A stretch of DNA of 64,000 bases, from the NCBI GenBank assembly GCA_030065935.1, contig JASJCP010000005.1, positions 1-64,000 of the forward strand. The letters are read 5' to 3'. The notes beneath the pieces were generated by a model, which was not told where the DNA came from, made no database searches, and saw nothing but the letters and a program-made list of their open reading frames with translations. Below are positions 39,269 to 49,667 of this stretch, one piece after another. Made by a program: the position numbers and the translations under genes. The stretch's first letter is position 1. Each line of letters starts with the position of its first letter. Source of the stretch: Xenococcaceae cyanobacterium MO_167.B27 (GTDB lineage Bacteria > Cyanobacteriota > Cyanobacteriia > Cyanobacteriales > Xenococcaceae).

Positions 39269-40546
39269 ATGTCAAATTTTGTATTTGTAATTGATAGGGA
39301 CAAAACGCGCCTTAAACCAACTCATCCGGCTAAGGCTCGAAAACTGCTTGATGCAGGGTTAGCTGCGGTTTATCGTTCTTATCCGTTCACAATCATTCTT
39401 AGAAGGAAAGTAAACAATGTTAATCCCAGCAAACTCCAGCTAAAAATCGATCCAGGGGCTAGAACTACAGGAATAAGCTTGCTTTACAACAATCTTGTTA
39501 TTTGGGCAGCAGAACTAGCCCATCGAGGAGAACAGATTAAACTCAGGCTTCTTGAGAGAAGGGCTATTCGTCGTTCTCGTCGTAATCGCAAAACTAGATA
39601 TAGAAAACCCAGATTTTTGAATCGCAAGCGTCCAGATGGTTGGCTACCTCCCAGTTTAGAACATCGGGTTTTAACTACGATGACCTGGGTGAAACGATTA
39701 ATCAAATTGTGTCCTATTGGGTCTATAGCAATTGAGTTAGTCAAGTTTGACCTTCAAAAAATGCAGAATCCAGAAATCTCTGGCACTGAATATCAACAAG
39801 GAACTTTATATCAGTACGAAGTGAGAGAATATTTACTAGAGAAATTTAATCGTACTTGTGCTTACTGTGGTGCTGAGAACGTGCCATTAGAAGTAGAACA
39901 TATTGTTCCAAAATCTAAAGGTGGCTCAAACCGAGTCTCAAATTTGTGTATTGCTTGTGTAACTTGTAATCAAGCTAAATCTAACCAAGATATTAAAGAC
40001 TTTCTAGCTGACAGACTTAGTAGACTCAAGGGGATTTTAGCTCAAGCCAAAGCACCCCTATTAGATGCAGCAGCAGTTAATTCTACTCGCTGGAAGTTGT
40101 TTAACAAACTCAAAGAAACTGGATTACCTGTAACTACTGGTACAGGAGGACAAACTAAATTCAATCGAACCCAACAGGGTTTAGCTAAAACTCATTGGCT
40201 AGATGCTGCTTGTGTGGGAAAAACACCACAATTAAAGGTTTTAACCAGTCAGCCTTTGCTAATCACTTGTAAAGGTCACTGCCACCGTCAAGTTATCCAA
40301 ATGGATAAGTATGGTTTTCCCCGAAAAGGATATAAGCCAAAACAAAAAGTTCCCGGTTGGAATACTGGCGATATTGTCAGCGTAATAGCTGGAAAGAACG
40401 CAGGACTGAGAAATGTAAGGATTAAGACCGTCAGGTGTAAAGGAAATTTTGATGTCAGAAGACCAGATAAAACTGTAGCTTCTGTGTCAAAAAATCATAT
40501 TATTCCTATTCATCGCAAGGATGGATATAGTTATACATTTGCTTAA
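39269..40546 (+). CDS. iscB: IscB RuvC-HNH endonuclease, second copy
   Basis: LKIDPGARTTGISLL, HNH CAYCGAENVPLEVEHIVPKSKGGSNRVSNLCIACVTCNQAK, THWLDAACVG. Confidence 0.93.
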   Translation: MSNFVFVIDRDKTRLKPTHPAKARKLLDAGLAAVYRSYPFTIILRRKVNNVNPSKLQLKIDPGARTTGISLLYNNLVIWAAELAHRGEQIKLRLLERRAIRRSRRNRKTRYRKPRFLNRKRPDGWLPPSLEHRVLTTMTWVKRLIKLCPIGSIAIELVKFDLQKMQNPEISGTEYQQGTLYQYEVREYLLEKFNRTCAYCGAENVPLEVEHIVPKSKGGSNRVSNLCIACVTCNQAKSNQDIKDFLADRLSRLKGILAQAKAPLLDAAAVNSTRWKLFNKLKETGLPVTTGTGGQTKFNRTQQGLAKTHWLDAACVGKTPQLKVLTSQPLLITCKGHCHRQVIQMDKYGFPRKGYKPKQKVPGWNTGDIVSVIAGKNAGLRNVRIKTVRCKGNFDVRRPDKTVASVSKNHIIPIHRKDGYSYTFA

Positions 40547-40589
40547 GTTTGAGTAACTATGAATAAGAAAAATATAGGAGTATAATTAT

Positions 40590-42824
40590 TTGACAAATTC
40601 CCTATCCATAATTGACACACAAAAGATTTCCGCTTATGGCGATCTGCCTTGTTTGGTTCATCATATTCGAGGTAGAGTCAGATTTCGCATCTACCGTTTA
40701 AAAGATGACTCTGATTATGCAGCCAATCTCAAAGAATTCTTACTAGCTCAACCTAAAATCAATGGTGTAAGGGTTAATCGCGTTGCAGCTTCCATCGCGA
40801 TAAATTATTCCTACACAAGCTCTTCATTGACAGAAATTGCCTCTAATTTGACGAAGTTAATTCAACAAGCAAAGACAACTAATCTTAAGGTGGGCAATGC
40901 CCAACCTACTAAAAATAAAACTTCTGAATTGGAAAATTGGTCGAGTTTAACCTTACCTGTCTTTACTACTATAGTTAGTTGGTTGAGTAATCAAAGCGCA
41001 TTGGTTTGGTTACGACCCCTCGCCCTTGCTAGTCTTTTCACTGTAACTTTCCCCATCTTGAAAAGAGCCAGTCAAAGTCTATGGAGCGATCGCAAACTGA
41101 ATATTGATTGCTTAGACTTACTGGCGGTGGGTTTGAGTTATGGGCAAGGAAAACTAGTTACTCCTGCTTTAGTAATTACTCTCCACGAACTAGGGGATGT
41201 AATTCGTGATCGCACTGCTCGTTCTACAGAAACCCAAACTGCCGATCTCCTGGATGCCATCGGACATTTTGCTTGGGTATTAAGAGAAGGAAAACCAGTA
41301 CAAATTAAAAGCGATCGTGTGGAAGTAGGAGAAACTGTAATTGTCTATCCTGGGGGACAAATTTCTGTAGATGGAGAAGTACTCAAGGGTCTAGCTACTA
41401 TTGACCAACAGCAACTTACAGGGGAATCAATGCCCATTGTTGCAGATGTGGGAACAATGGTTTATGCTTCGACTCTAGTTCGTTCTGGACAAATTTACAT
41501 TCGTGCGGATAGGGTAGGAAAACAGACTCGTGCTGCTGCCAGTATGGAACTCTTGCAAAATGCACCAGTACACGATACCCGCATGGCAAATTATGCTTCC
41601 CAGCTAGCAGATAAGTTAATTTTCCCTTCTTTAGTTTTAGCTACTGTTGTCTTAGGCATCACTAAAGAACCAGCTAGAGCAGCTTCGATCCTCACTTTGG
41701 ATTTTGTGACAGGGATCCGTGTTTCTATGCCTACAGCATTTTTAGGGGCATTAAACCACAACACGCGCCACGGTATTTTAGTACGCAGTGGACGCACCAT
41801 CGAACAATTAGCAGAAATAGATACAGTCGTCTTTGATAAAACGGGTACTTTAACCCAAGGACAATTAACTGTAGTGGGAATTCAAACCATACCAGGCAGA
41901 ATGTCTGCCCAACAAGTGTTAACTTTGGCTGCTGCTGCTGAACAAAGAATCACTCATCCTGTAGCTGAGGCAATTACCAATTATGCCAAAAGCCAAAATA
42001 TCAATATTCCTGGTCGCCAACAATGGAACTATGAAGTTGGTTTAGGCATTCGTGCTACTGTGGAGGACAAAGAAATTTTAGTAGGTAGCGATCGCTTTTT
42101 AGTTCAAGAGGGAATCAGTTTAGAATGCTTAGAAACTAAAGCTTTTCCTTTGCGTCACACCTGCGATCTAGAACGAAAATCTGCTAGTTCAGAATGGTTA
42201 TCCTTAATATATGTAGCTTGTGATGGAAAATTACAAGGGGTAATTCAATATGCTGACCCCTTGCGTCCAGAAAGCCCTGCTTTGATAAAATCTCTCCAAG
42301 CTTCTGGTCGCGAGATTCATTTATTGACGGGAGATAACCAGCAACGAGCCAAAATAGTAGCAGAAGAATTAAATATTCCCCTAGATCGAGTCCACGCCCA
42401 AGCTTTTCCCGAACAAAAAGCAGCGATCGTTCGTGATTTAAAGCTGGCTGGTAAAACAGTGGCATTTGTCGGTGATGGCTTGAATGATTCGGTCGCCTTA
42501 GCTTATGCAGATGTCTCAGTATCTTTTGCTAACGGGTCAGATATTGCTAGAGAAATTGCTGATGTGGTGCTGATGAATAACGACCTGGCTAGTTTGCTAC
42601 AAGCTCTCAATATTGCCTCAGAAACCAAAAATCTAATCGAACAAAATACGATACTGGTAGTTGCTCCCAATTTAATGGCTTTGGGCTTGGCATCATCAGT
42701 GGGATTAAATCCACTCATCGCTACAGCAGTTCACAATGGTTCAGCGATCGCTGCTGGACTTAACAGTCTTCGTCCTCTGGTCAAACATCAGTTGGAAGAA
42801 CAAAATTACTGGTCTGTCCAGTAA
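40590..42824 (+). CDS. P1B-like ATPase with HMA_2-like N-terminus, paralog of 34030-36282
   Basis: TTG start with TAGGAG upstream; DKTGTLTQG; ASILTLDFVTGIRVSMPT; N-terminal HHIRGRVRFRIYRL. Confidence 0.87.
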   Translation: MTNSLSIIDTQKISAYGDLPCLVHHIRGRVRFRIYRLKDDSDYAANLKEFLLAQPKINGVRVNRVAASIAINYSYTSSSLTEIASNLTKLIQQAKTTNLKVGNAQPTKNKTSELENWSSLTLPVFTTIVSWLSNQSALVWLRPLALASLFTVTFPILKRASQSLWSDRKLNIDCLDLLAVGLSYGQGKLVTPALVITLHELGDVIRDRTARSTETQTADLLDAIGHFAWVLREGKPVQIKSDRVEVGETVIVYPGGQISVDGEVLKGLATIDQQQLTGESMPIVADVGTMVYASTLVRSGQIYIRADRVGKQTRAAASMELLQNAPVHDTRMANYASQLADKLIFPSLVLATVVLGITKEPARAASILTLDFVTGIRVSMPTAFLGALNHNTRHGILVRSGRTIEQLAEIDTVVFDKTGTLTQGQLTVVGIQTIPGRMSAQQVLTLAAAAEQRITHPVAEAITNYAKSQNINIPGRQQWNYEVGLGIRATVEDKEILVGSDRFLVQEGISLECLETKAFPLRHTCDLERKSASSEWLSLIYVACDGKLQGVIQYADPLRPESPALIKSLQASGREIHLLTGDNQQRAKIVAEELNIPLDRVHAQAFPEQKAAIVRDLKLAGKTVAFVGDGLNDSVALAYADVSVSFANGSDIAREIADVVLMNNDLASLLQALNIASETKNLIEQNTILVVAPNLMALGLASSVGLNPLIATAVHNGSAIAAGLNSLRPLVKHQLEEQNYWSVQ

Positions 42825-42866
42825 CTATAGATTCAACATCAATCAATTTCAGGAAAAACTAACAAT

Positions 42867-43202
42867 ATGCCACAAATGCAACCAGTCAACAATTCCATCC
42901 TCGACCAAGTTAAAAATGCTTATAGAAATAACCCTGTTCAGACTCTAGCAATTGGCATGGGAGTAGCAATTTTAGCTCCTGCGGTATTGCCTTTAGTTAA
43001 GCCTTTTGCCAAAGCAGCAATCAAAAGTGGTGTTAGCTTGTATGAAAAAACCCGAGGAGCGATCGCTGATACAGGAGAAGCAATAGGCGATATTGTTGCC
43101 GAGGCCAAAGCGGAAGTAGCAGCAGAACAAGCTAAAAAAATTAGCGTAGCAGCAGGTTTAATAGCTGAACCTAATAAAAATCAAGAGGCTCAAGAGAACT
43201 AA
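42867..43202 (+). CDS. Small protein with one Gly/Ala-rich hydrophobic helix and amphipathic tail
   Basis: NPVQTLAIGMGVAILAPAVLPLVKPFAKAAIKSGVSLYEK. Confidence 0.7.
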   Translation: MPQMQPVNNSILDQVKNAYRNNPVQTLAIGMGVAILAPAVLPLVKPFAKAAIKSGVSLYEKTRGAIADTGEAIGDIVAEAKAEVAAEQAKKISVAAGLIAEPNKNQEAQEN

Positions 43203-43516
43203 TTAGTTAATTGTTTTGAGTAAGTCTTATTGCCATTCTTTTGAGTGGCAAGTGCTGCTTGTTGCCAGATTTTAGTTAATTCAGTGCTTGATGAGTTAAC
43301 TGATAATGGGGTAATTTCTGGCTTAAGGGATAAACTATTCTTAATCGCTGCCTTGAGAAAAGGTCTGCCTAATTTTGTCACCGCAGGGACAAGGAGAGAA
43401 GTTGCTGCTAAAGCTCCTAATCCTGCTAATGCCACAGGATTACTCCCATGACCATCTTCGACGATTTCTTTGAGGTGAAACGAAAGTACGGACTTATCCC
43501 AATGAATTAATGACAT
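43199..43516 (-). CDS. Small hydrophobic-helix protein, paralog of 42867-43202
   Basis: NPVALAGLGALAATSLLVPAVTKLGRPFLKAAIKNSLSL shares pattern with the convergent neighbour. Confidence 0.65.
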   Translation of the reverse strand: MSLIHWDKSVLSFHLKEIVEDGHGSNPVALAGLGALAATSLLVPAVTKLGRPFLKAAIKNSLSLKPEITPLSVNSSSTELTKIWQQAALATQKNGNKTYSKQLTN

Positions 43517-44004
43517 AATCTTCTTCCTTAAGAGCCGATCAAGATTAAGAGTTAGAGCAGCATTGCTTTTTTTGATAATTATTTAGTTATGGGATTCTAG
43601 TTACAGGTTATCTAAGCAATACTTACTATTGAGTTGCGATTAGTTGAGCCTAATCAAACTTGATTTGGTAATGTAAACTCTAAAACTAATGATAATAAAT
43701 TTCAATAGTAATGACAACTCTGGTGACAACCTGGGTGACAACAGGCGCGTCTTCATCTGCACGCAGTAATCAACAATTTTTTAAATGAAATAGAATTAAA
43801 AATATAACTTATATTTAGCTAACTGAAAAGACAATTCCTACAGGAGTTTCTCTCGGGGGGGAGAGAGAGAGAGGAGGAGGAGCAGCAGGAGGGGGTTTTA
43901 AACAAAGTTAATCAGCTTCAATCTTAAACCGACTTTCAGGAGGTAAATGACGGGACATACAGAGAGTGCAATATTTCATCAATTCTGTCGGAGGAAATAT
44001 CAAG

Positions 44005-44457
44005 ATGAAGACAATTTTTGCCAAAATCATTCAAGGTAAAGTTCCCGCTTCCTTTGTCTATCAAGATGAAAAGGTATCAGCTTTTATGGACATTCAACCC
44101 ATTAACCCTGGTCATGTTCTGGTGATTCCTAATCAACAAGTTGCCTCTCTAAGCGACTTAGATGAAGAAACTGCAACTCATATGTTTCGTATTGGTCATC
44201 GAATTGCTAAGGCTCTGCGGAGCAGTGATCTAAAATGCGAAGGAGTCAACCTGTTCCTTGCTGATGGTCAAGCTGCCAAGCAAGATGTTTTTCACGTTCA
44301 CTTGCATGTTATTCCTCGATTCAGAGGAGATGGTTTTGGGTGGGATAGGAGTCAAAATTACTCCTTATTGCCCAAAAGAGCAGAACTAGACCAGACGGCA
44401 GCAGCAATTAAATCCGCTTTAGCTTCCCTGCGGGAAGCCCAGCACTCTGTGGGATAG
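44005..44457 (+). CDS. HIT-family hydrolase
   Basis: FAKIIQGKVPASFVYQDEKV...DVFHVHLHVIPRF (HxHxH). Confidence 0.93.
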   Translation: MKTIFAKIIQGKVPASFVYQDEKVSAFMDIQPINPGHVLVIPNQQVASLSDLDEETATHMFRIGHRIAKALRSSDLKCEGVNLFLADGQAAKQDVFHVHLHVIPRFRGDGFGWDRSQNYSLLPKRAELDQTAAAIKSALASLREAQHSVG

Positions 44458-44524
44458 CACGAGTGTCTGGATGAAAGCAGGGGCAGGATTTATTGGGATA
44501 CATTTTCGACACATAATCTTTATA

Positions 44525-44545
44525 GAACCCATTTGGGTTCTTTTT
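44525..44545 (+). terminator. Rho-independent terminator
   Basis: GAACCC-ATTT-GGGTTC-TTTTT. Confidence 0.85.
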
Positions 44546-44911
44546 AAGCATAGTTATCAATCTTTCCACTCTGCTAAGGCAGGTTAACTGTCTTTTTTTG
44601 TCTCTATTTCTGAATATCTATAAATTAGGCTTTATTTTCTCTAATTCTATTATTAAAGCTGATAATCAGGCATATTTGTTAACAGAAAAACTTATCTTTT
44701 AACCAAGCTGATTTTTGTGAATTTTCTCGCTTACTTTTTCAGCAAACCCTATTTAGAAATATTTTACTGTTACCTACTGAAGCTACTTTGCTTGGTACTG
44801 ATTTAAAGACTGGTTTAAAATCAGAGTGAGTTGTTGAGACGGACGAATGATACTAAGTCCTGTTGCCAAAACCCACTCTTTATATTTAGCACGATTTAAC
44901 GAGAGAAAACC

Positions 44912-47557
44912 TTAATGCAATAGAACCTTCTCTTGATCTGCTTCTTCAGGATGATACATTGCTGCATCTAATTTGCAACCACGATATGCCAGGGTATAAA
45001 GTTCTTTCAAATCTTTAATTAGAGGATAGCGGGGATTTGAACCAGTACACTGATCGTCAAAAGCTTGTTCCGCTAATTCTTCGATTTGTTCGTAAAACTC
45101 TCTTTCTTCTCCTGGTAAGACTTCTTTAATGGTTAGGGGGATATCGATTTCTAGCTTCAGATTGTCGATCGCCTCAACTAATTTCTCTACTTTTTCATCA
45201 AGAGTATTACCGCCTAAATGTAGGTAATCGGCAATTTCTGCATAACGTTCTTTAGCATGGGGATATTCGTATTGAGGGAAGATCGCCTGTTTGAAGGGAG
45301 CATCGGTGGAATTATAGCGAATGACGTGGCTAATCATTAAGGCATTGGCTAAACCGTGGGGGAGGTGGAAAGTCGAACCTAATTTGTGTGCCATAGAGTG
45401 ACAGATACCCAAGAAAGCATTAGCAAATGCCATACCTGCAATGGTAGCAGCATAGTGGACTTTTTCCCTGGCTTCGGGGTCTTTTGCACCCAGTTTATAA
45501 GCGCGAGGTAGATATTTTAGCAGTAGGGCGATCGCTTCTAGTGCTAGTCCATTGGTAAATTCTGTTGCCAATACGGAGACATAGGCTTCTAAGGCATGGG
45601 TTAAGGCATCAATACCGCCGAAAGCTGTGAGGGATTTGGGCATATTTAGCACTAATTCGGGGTCAACAATTGCCATGTTGGGAGTTAGAGCATAGTCGGC
45701 GAGGGGATATTTAATTCCCGTGCGATCATCGGTCACTACGGCAAAGGGGGTAACTTCTGAACCAGTACCAGAAGTAGTCGGGATTGCTACCATCTGCGCC
45801 TTATTACCTATAGTGGGTAAATCATACACCCGTTTGCGGATATCCATAAACCGCATGGCGATGCCTTCAAATTCGACTTCGGGATGTTCGTACATCAACC
45901 AGATTACTTTAGCTGCATCCATAGGCGAACCACCACCAAAGGCAATGATCACATCAGGTTGGAAAGTATTTACTCTAGCCAATCCCATTTCGATGGTGGA
46001 AAGGTTGGGATCGGGTTGAACATCGTAAAAGATTTGATGTTCGATGTTAATTTCCTCTAAAACATCGGTAACTTCTTTAATCATTCCCATGTCAAATAAG
46101 GGCTTGTCGGTAATGATAAAGGCTCGCTTTTTACCTACTAAATCTCTTAAAGCGACAGGCAAAGAACCATATTTGAAATAAATTTTGGGGGGTACGCGAA
46201 ACCAGAGCATATTTTCCCGTCGTTCCGATACGGTTTTAATGTTGAGTAGATGACAAACGCTAACGTTTTCACTCACGGAATTACCGCCCCAAGTACCGCA
46301 ACCTAAAGTTAATGAGGGGTCTAATTTAAAGTTATACAAATCTCCAATCGCCCCTTGGGAAGAAGGTGTATTAATTAACACCCTACCTGTGGAGACGTGG
46401 GAATCAAAATAGCTGATGCGATCGCTATTACTGGCAGCAGTATAGAGTACTGAAGTATGTCCACGTCCACCAAATAAAATAAGTTCTTCCGCTTTCTCTG
46501 TTGCTGCTTTAAAATCAGCTACGCGATACATTGCTAAGACGGGGGATAATTTCTCGATGGAAAATGGTTCGTGAATGCCAACTTCGTCGATTTCTCCAAT
46601 TAGGACTTTGCTTTCTTCAGGAATTTCAATTCCTGCTAATTCGGCAATTTTTGCCACTGATTGACCGACAATTTCGGCGTTGATTCGTTCGTTTTTAACT
46701 AAGATATTACTTACCTTTGCTCCTTCTTCGGTGGTCAAAAAATAAGCCCCTCTGAGGGCAAATTCTTGTTTAACTTGTTCGTAAACTTCATCAACCACAA
46801 TCACTGATTGTTCTGAAGCACAAATCATACCGTTGTCAAAGGTTTTACTCAACAAAATTGAGCTTACGGCTAATTTAATTTCCGCAGTTTCATCAATAAC
46901 TGCGGGAGTATTACCAGCACCCACACCTAAAGATGGTTTACCTGAAGAATAGGCAGCCTTTACCATCCCAGGACCCCCAGTAGCTAGGATTAAATTCATA
47001 TTGGGATGCTGCATTAAAGCTTGAGAAAGTTCTACCGATGGTTCATCAATCCAACCAATAATATCTTCTGGCGCACCCGCAGCTACAGCAGCATCTAAAA
47101 CTGTTTTCGCTGCTGCGATCGTACATTCTTTGGCTCTAGGATGGGGAGAAAAAATAATTGCATTGCGGGTTTTTAGGGCGATTAAAGCTTTAAAAATTGC
47201 TGTGGAAGTTGGATTAGTTGTGGGTACAATTCCCGCTAAAATTCCTACTGGTTCGGCGATTTTTTGAATCCCGTAATGAGGGTCGGATTCTATTACGCCA
47301 CAGGTGGGTTCTTGTTTGTATTTGTTATAGACAAATTCTGAAGCAAAATGATTTTTAATCACTTTATCTTCTACAATTCCCATACCCGTTTCTGTAACTG
47401 CTAATTTAGCTAAGGGAATGCGTTGGTCGTTAGCTGCTAAAGCTGCTTGTTTGAATATTTTATCTACTTGTTGTTGAGTAAAATTAGCATATTTACTTTG
47501 AGCATATTTTACTTTTTGAATGAGGGTGTTTAATTCTTCTAGGTTTGTAACTTTCAT
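44912..47557 (-). CDS. adhE: Bifunctional acetaldehyde-CoA/alcohol dehydrogenase
   Basis: ALDH half plus iron-ADH half (GGGSPMDAAKVIWLMYEHPEV). Confidence 0.96.
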   Translation of the reverse strand: MKVTNLEELNTLIQKVKYAQSKYANFTQQQVDKIFKQAALAANDQRIPLAKLAVTETGMGIVEDKVIKNHFASEFVYNKYKQEPTCGVIESDPHYGIQKIAEPVGILAGIVPTTNPTSTAIFKALIALKTRNAIIFSPHPRAKECTIAAAKTVLDAAVAAGAPEDIIGWIDEPSVELSQALMQHPNMNLILATGGPGMVKAAYSSGKPSLGVGAGNTPAVIDETAEIKLAVSSILLSKTFDNGMICASEQSVIVVDEVYEQVKQEFALRGAYFLTTEEGAKVSNILVKNERINAEIVGQSVAKIAELAGIEIPEESKVLIGEIDEVGIHEPFSIEKLSPVLAMYRVADFKAATEKAEELILFGGRGHTSVLYTAASNSDRISYFDSHVSTGRVLINTPSSQGAIGDLYNFKLDPSLTLGCGTWGGNSVSENVSVCHLLNIKTVSERRENMLWFRVPPKIYFKYGSLPVALRDLVGKKRAFIITDKPLFDMGMIKEVTDVLEEINIEHQIFYDVQPDPNLSTIEMGLARVNTFQPDVIIAFGGGSPMDAAKVIWLMYEHPEVEFEGIAMRFMDIRKRVYDLPTIGNKAQMVAIPTTSGTGSEVTPFAVVTDDRTGIKYPLADYALTPNMAIVDPELVLNMPKSLTAFGGIDALTHALEAYVSVLATEFTNGLALEAIALLLKYLPRAYKLGAKDPEAREKVHYAATIAGMAFANAFLGICHSMAHKLGSTFHLPHGLANALMISHVIRYNSTDAPFKQAIFPQYEYPHAKERYAEIADYLHLGGNTLDEKVEKLVEAIDNLKLEIDIPLTIKEVLPGEEREFYEQIEELAEQAFDDQCTGSNPRYPLIKDLKELYTLAYRGCKLDAAMYHPEEADQEKVLLH

Positions 47558-47810
47558 GGTTATTGTTAGTTGTTAGTTGTTAGTTGTTAGCTAGCGCAGT
47601 ATTGGGGTTTCCCCCACTGGCTGTTGGGGAATTTGAAAGGCTGATTTTTGATGGTAATCAGAATCTTTATCTGCTAAGTATCTAGACAGAATTAATTGTA
47701 TAAACAGTTTTACTGTTGCAAGAGTGCCTAGTTTCAACCAGTAAATTTAATTTTGTCCAAATACTTATAGGCTGTGGATAATTTTTCAGCAAATTAAATA
47801 GCTAAGAAAT

Positions 47811-48563
47811 CTAATTAACTTCAATGCCATACTCAGCAAAAATCTTTTTCGCTGTTGCGACTAATTCTGGTGATGCGGATGGTGTATCTTTAAGTTGGTA
47901 TTCATAACCCAGTTGTTCCCATTTATATTCTCCCATTTTATGAAAGGGTAAAATTTCTACTCGCTCAACATTTTTTAAATCTGATACAAACTCTGCTAAA
48001 CCTCTAATATTGTGAGGTGGATCGGTGAGATGGGGAACTAAAACAAATCTAATCCAAACTGGTTTCTTGATGTCACTTAAATAGCGAGCTAAGTTAAGGG
48101 TTGGTTCGAGGGAAACGCTGGTAACTTGATGATAAATTTTGGGGTCAAAAGATTTAATATCTAACAATACTAAATCTACATAATCTAAGACTGGTTTTAC
48201 CGTAGCTAATTTTACATAGCCAGAAGTATCTAAAGCTGTATGAATTCCTAACTCTTGACAACGACGAAAAATCTCTAATACAAACTCTGGCTGCATTAAA
48301 GGTTCGCCCCCAGTTATGGTTACTCCTCCTCCAGAAAACTTCATGTAAGAATGATATTTTTGGATGTCTTCAATCAGTTCATCAACTGTTACTTCTTTAC
48401 CCCCATTAGGATAGCGACAGTCCGCATTATGACAGTAAAGACATCTCAGGGGACATCCTTGGGTAAAAATTACATAGCGAATACCAGGTCCATCAACTGT
48501 ACCGCAAGTTTCAATTGAGTGAATTCTACCTTTAGTCTGAGATTGAGGAGTTTTTATTGTCAT
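47811..48563 (-). CDS. pflA: Pyruvate formate-lyase activating enzyme
   Basis: Radical SAM CPLRCLYCHN; FSGGGVTITGGEPLMQP. Confidence 0.95.
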   Translation of the reverse strand: MTIKTPQSQTKGRIHSIETCGTVDGPGIRYVIFTQGCPLRCLYCHNADCRYPNGGKEVTVDELIEDIQKYHSYMKFSGGGVTITGGEPLMQPEFVLEIFRRCQELGIHTALDTSGYVKLATVKPVLDYVDLVLLDIKSFDPKIYHQVTSVSLEPTLNLARYLSDIKKPVWIRFVLVPHLTDPPHNIRGLAEFVSDLKNVERVEILPFHKMGEYKWEQLGYEYQLKDTPSASPELVATAKKIFAEYGIEVN

Positions 48564-48865
48564 AAAAGTGAATTTATTTAACTCTATTTCATCCTAAAAA
48601 ATCTTTTGATTATTGTCCATATTTTTAAGATTTTTTAAGATTTTTTTGATAAATCAACTTAGCAATTTAATATTTATTTTTCTGTTAATTTGCGATCACG
48701 TAAAGCTTAAAATATTGTTTTATTTTTTTAAACTTTTAGATTGAGAAAGCTTATGATATATATTAATCCTAATCATAACTATTTTTCTTAAAAATTATCA
48801 TATTTTAGGGTATGGGTTTGTGATCGCAATTACTGAACCCTCCTCAAATTCGGAAAATTATTGCT

Positions 48866-49348
48866 TTGTTATTTAAACTAAAATGTATAGTTAGTGATGC
48901 TGTTTTCTGGGAGCAAGACTTGATGAGCGATGGCATTAGTATGATCTGTGGTTTTTTAGGTGGAACAATAATTGCTGTTGGATCTGGCTATAAAGTCTTT
49001 CCCCACCCGAAGCCAGAGAAAATCTATAACAGGTTGAGTGATGCTAAATGGTTTTTGGCATTGAGATGGTGCGATAGTCTCTCGACACCCGCAGGTATTA
49101 TTACTAATACGGGAGAGTTTTCTTTTTACAATCAAATTGTCCTGGAAATGGGGGAAGAAAAATTTATTCCCCAAAAATATCGACAAGATATTTTCGCTCA
49201 ATGTTTGCCCCTGAAACCTGATGAAACGGTTACTTACGACCTAATTTCTTGCGATCGCATTTTGGAGATAAGAGCTTTGTCAATAGATTCTCGCTATGGA
49301 AAAGTCGCTTTAGTTAGAGAGTTGGAAAGAGAATCTGATACAGTTTAA
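48866..49348 (+). CDS. Hypothetical protein
   Basis: Intact ORF between pflA and the TA-like pair. Confidence 0.5.
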   Translation: MLFKLKCIVSDAVFWEQDLMSDGISMICGFLGGTIIAVGSGYKVFPHPKPEKIYNRLSDAKWFLALRWCDSLSTPAGIITNTGEFSFYNQIVLEMGEEKFIPQKYRQDIFAQCLPLKPDETVTYDLISCDRILEIRALSIDSRYGKVALVRELERESDTV

Positions 49349-49466
49349 GCAATTCCTATTCCATTACTGCCATAACTATACAATTAATTTTGCTTAACTA
49401 CTTATTCCCAATTGGTTATTTCTAGCAAAGCTATAATTTACTTGAGTTTGAAAAAAAATAATAGAT

Positions 49467-49661
49467 ATGTCAACTCTTGAGCAAATTGAAGCAGCAATTC
49501 TGACACTTCCATCAGATGATTTTGAGAAACTGAGAAAGTGGTTTTTTGACCTGGATTATCAGCGTTGGGATAAGCAGTTAGAAAAAGATATTGCAGAAGG
49601 TAAGTTAGAAGCTTTCGCTGATGAAGCGATCGCAGAATTTGAGGCTGGTAACTGTCCTTGA
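49467..49661 (+). CDS. Putative antitoxin
   Basis: Short acidic ORF directly upstream of a ParE/RelE-like toxin. Confidence 0.65.
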   Translation: MSTLEQIEAAILTLPSDDFEKLRKWFFDLDYQRWDKQLEKDIAEGKLEAFADEAIAEFEAGNCP

Positions 49662-49667
49662 AATTTG

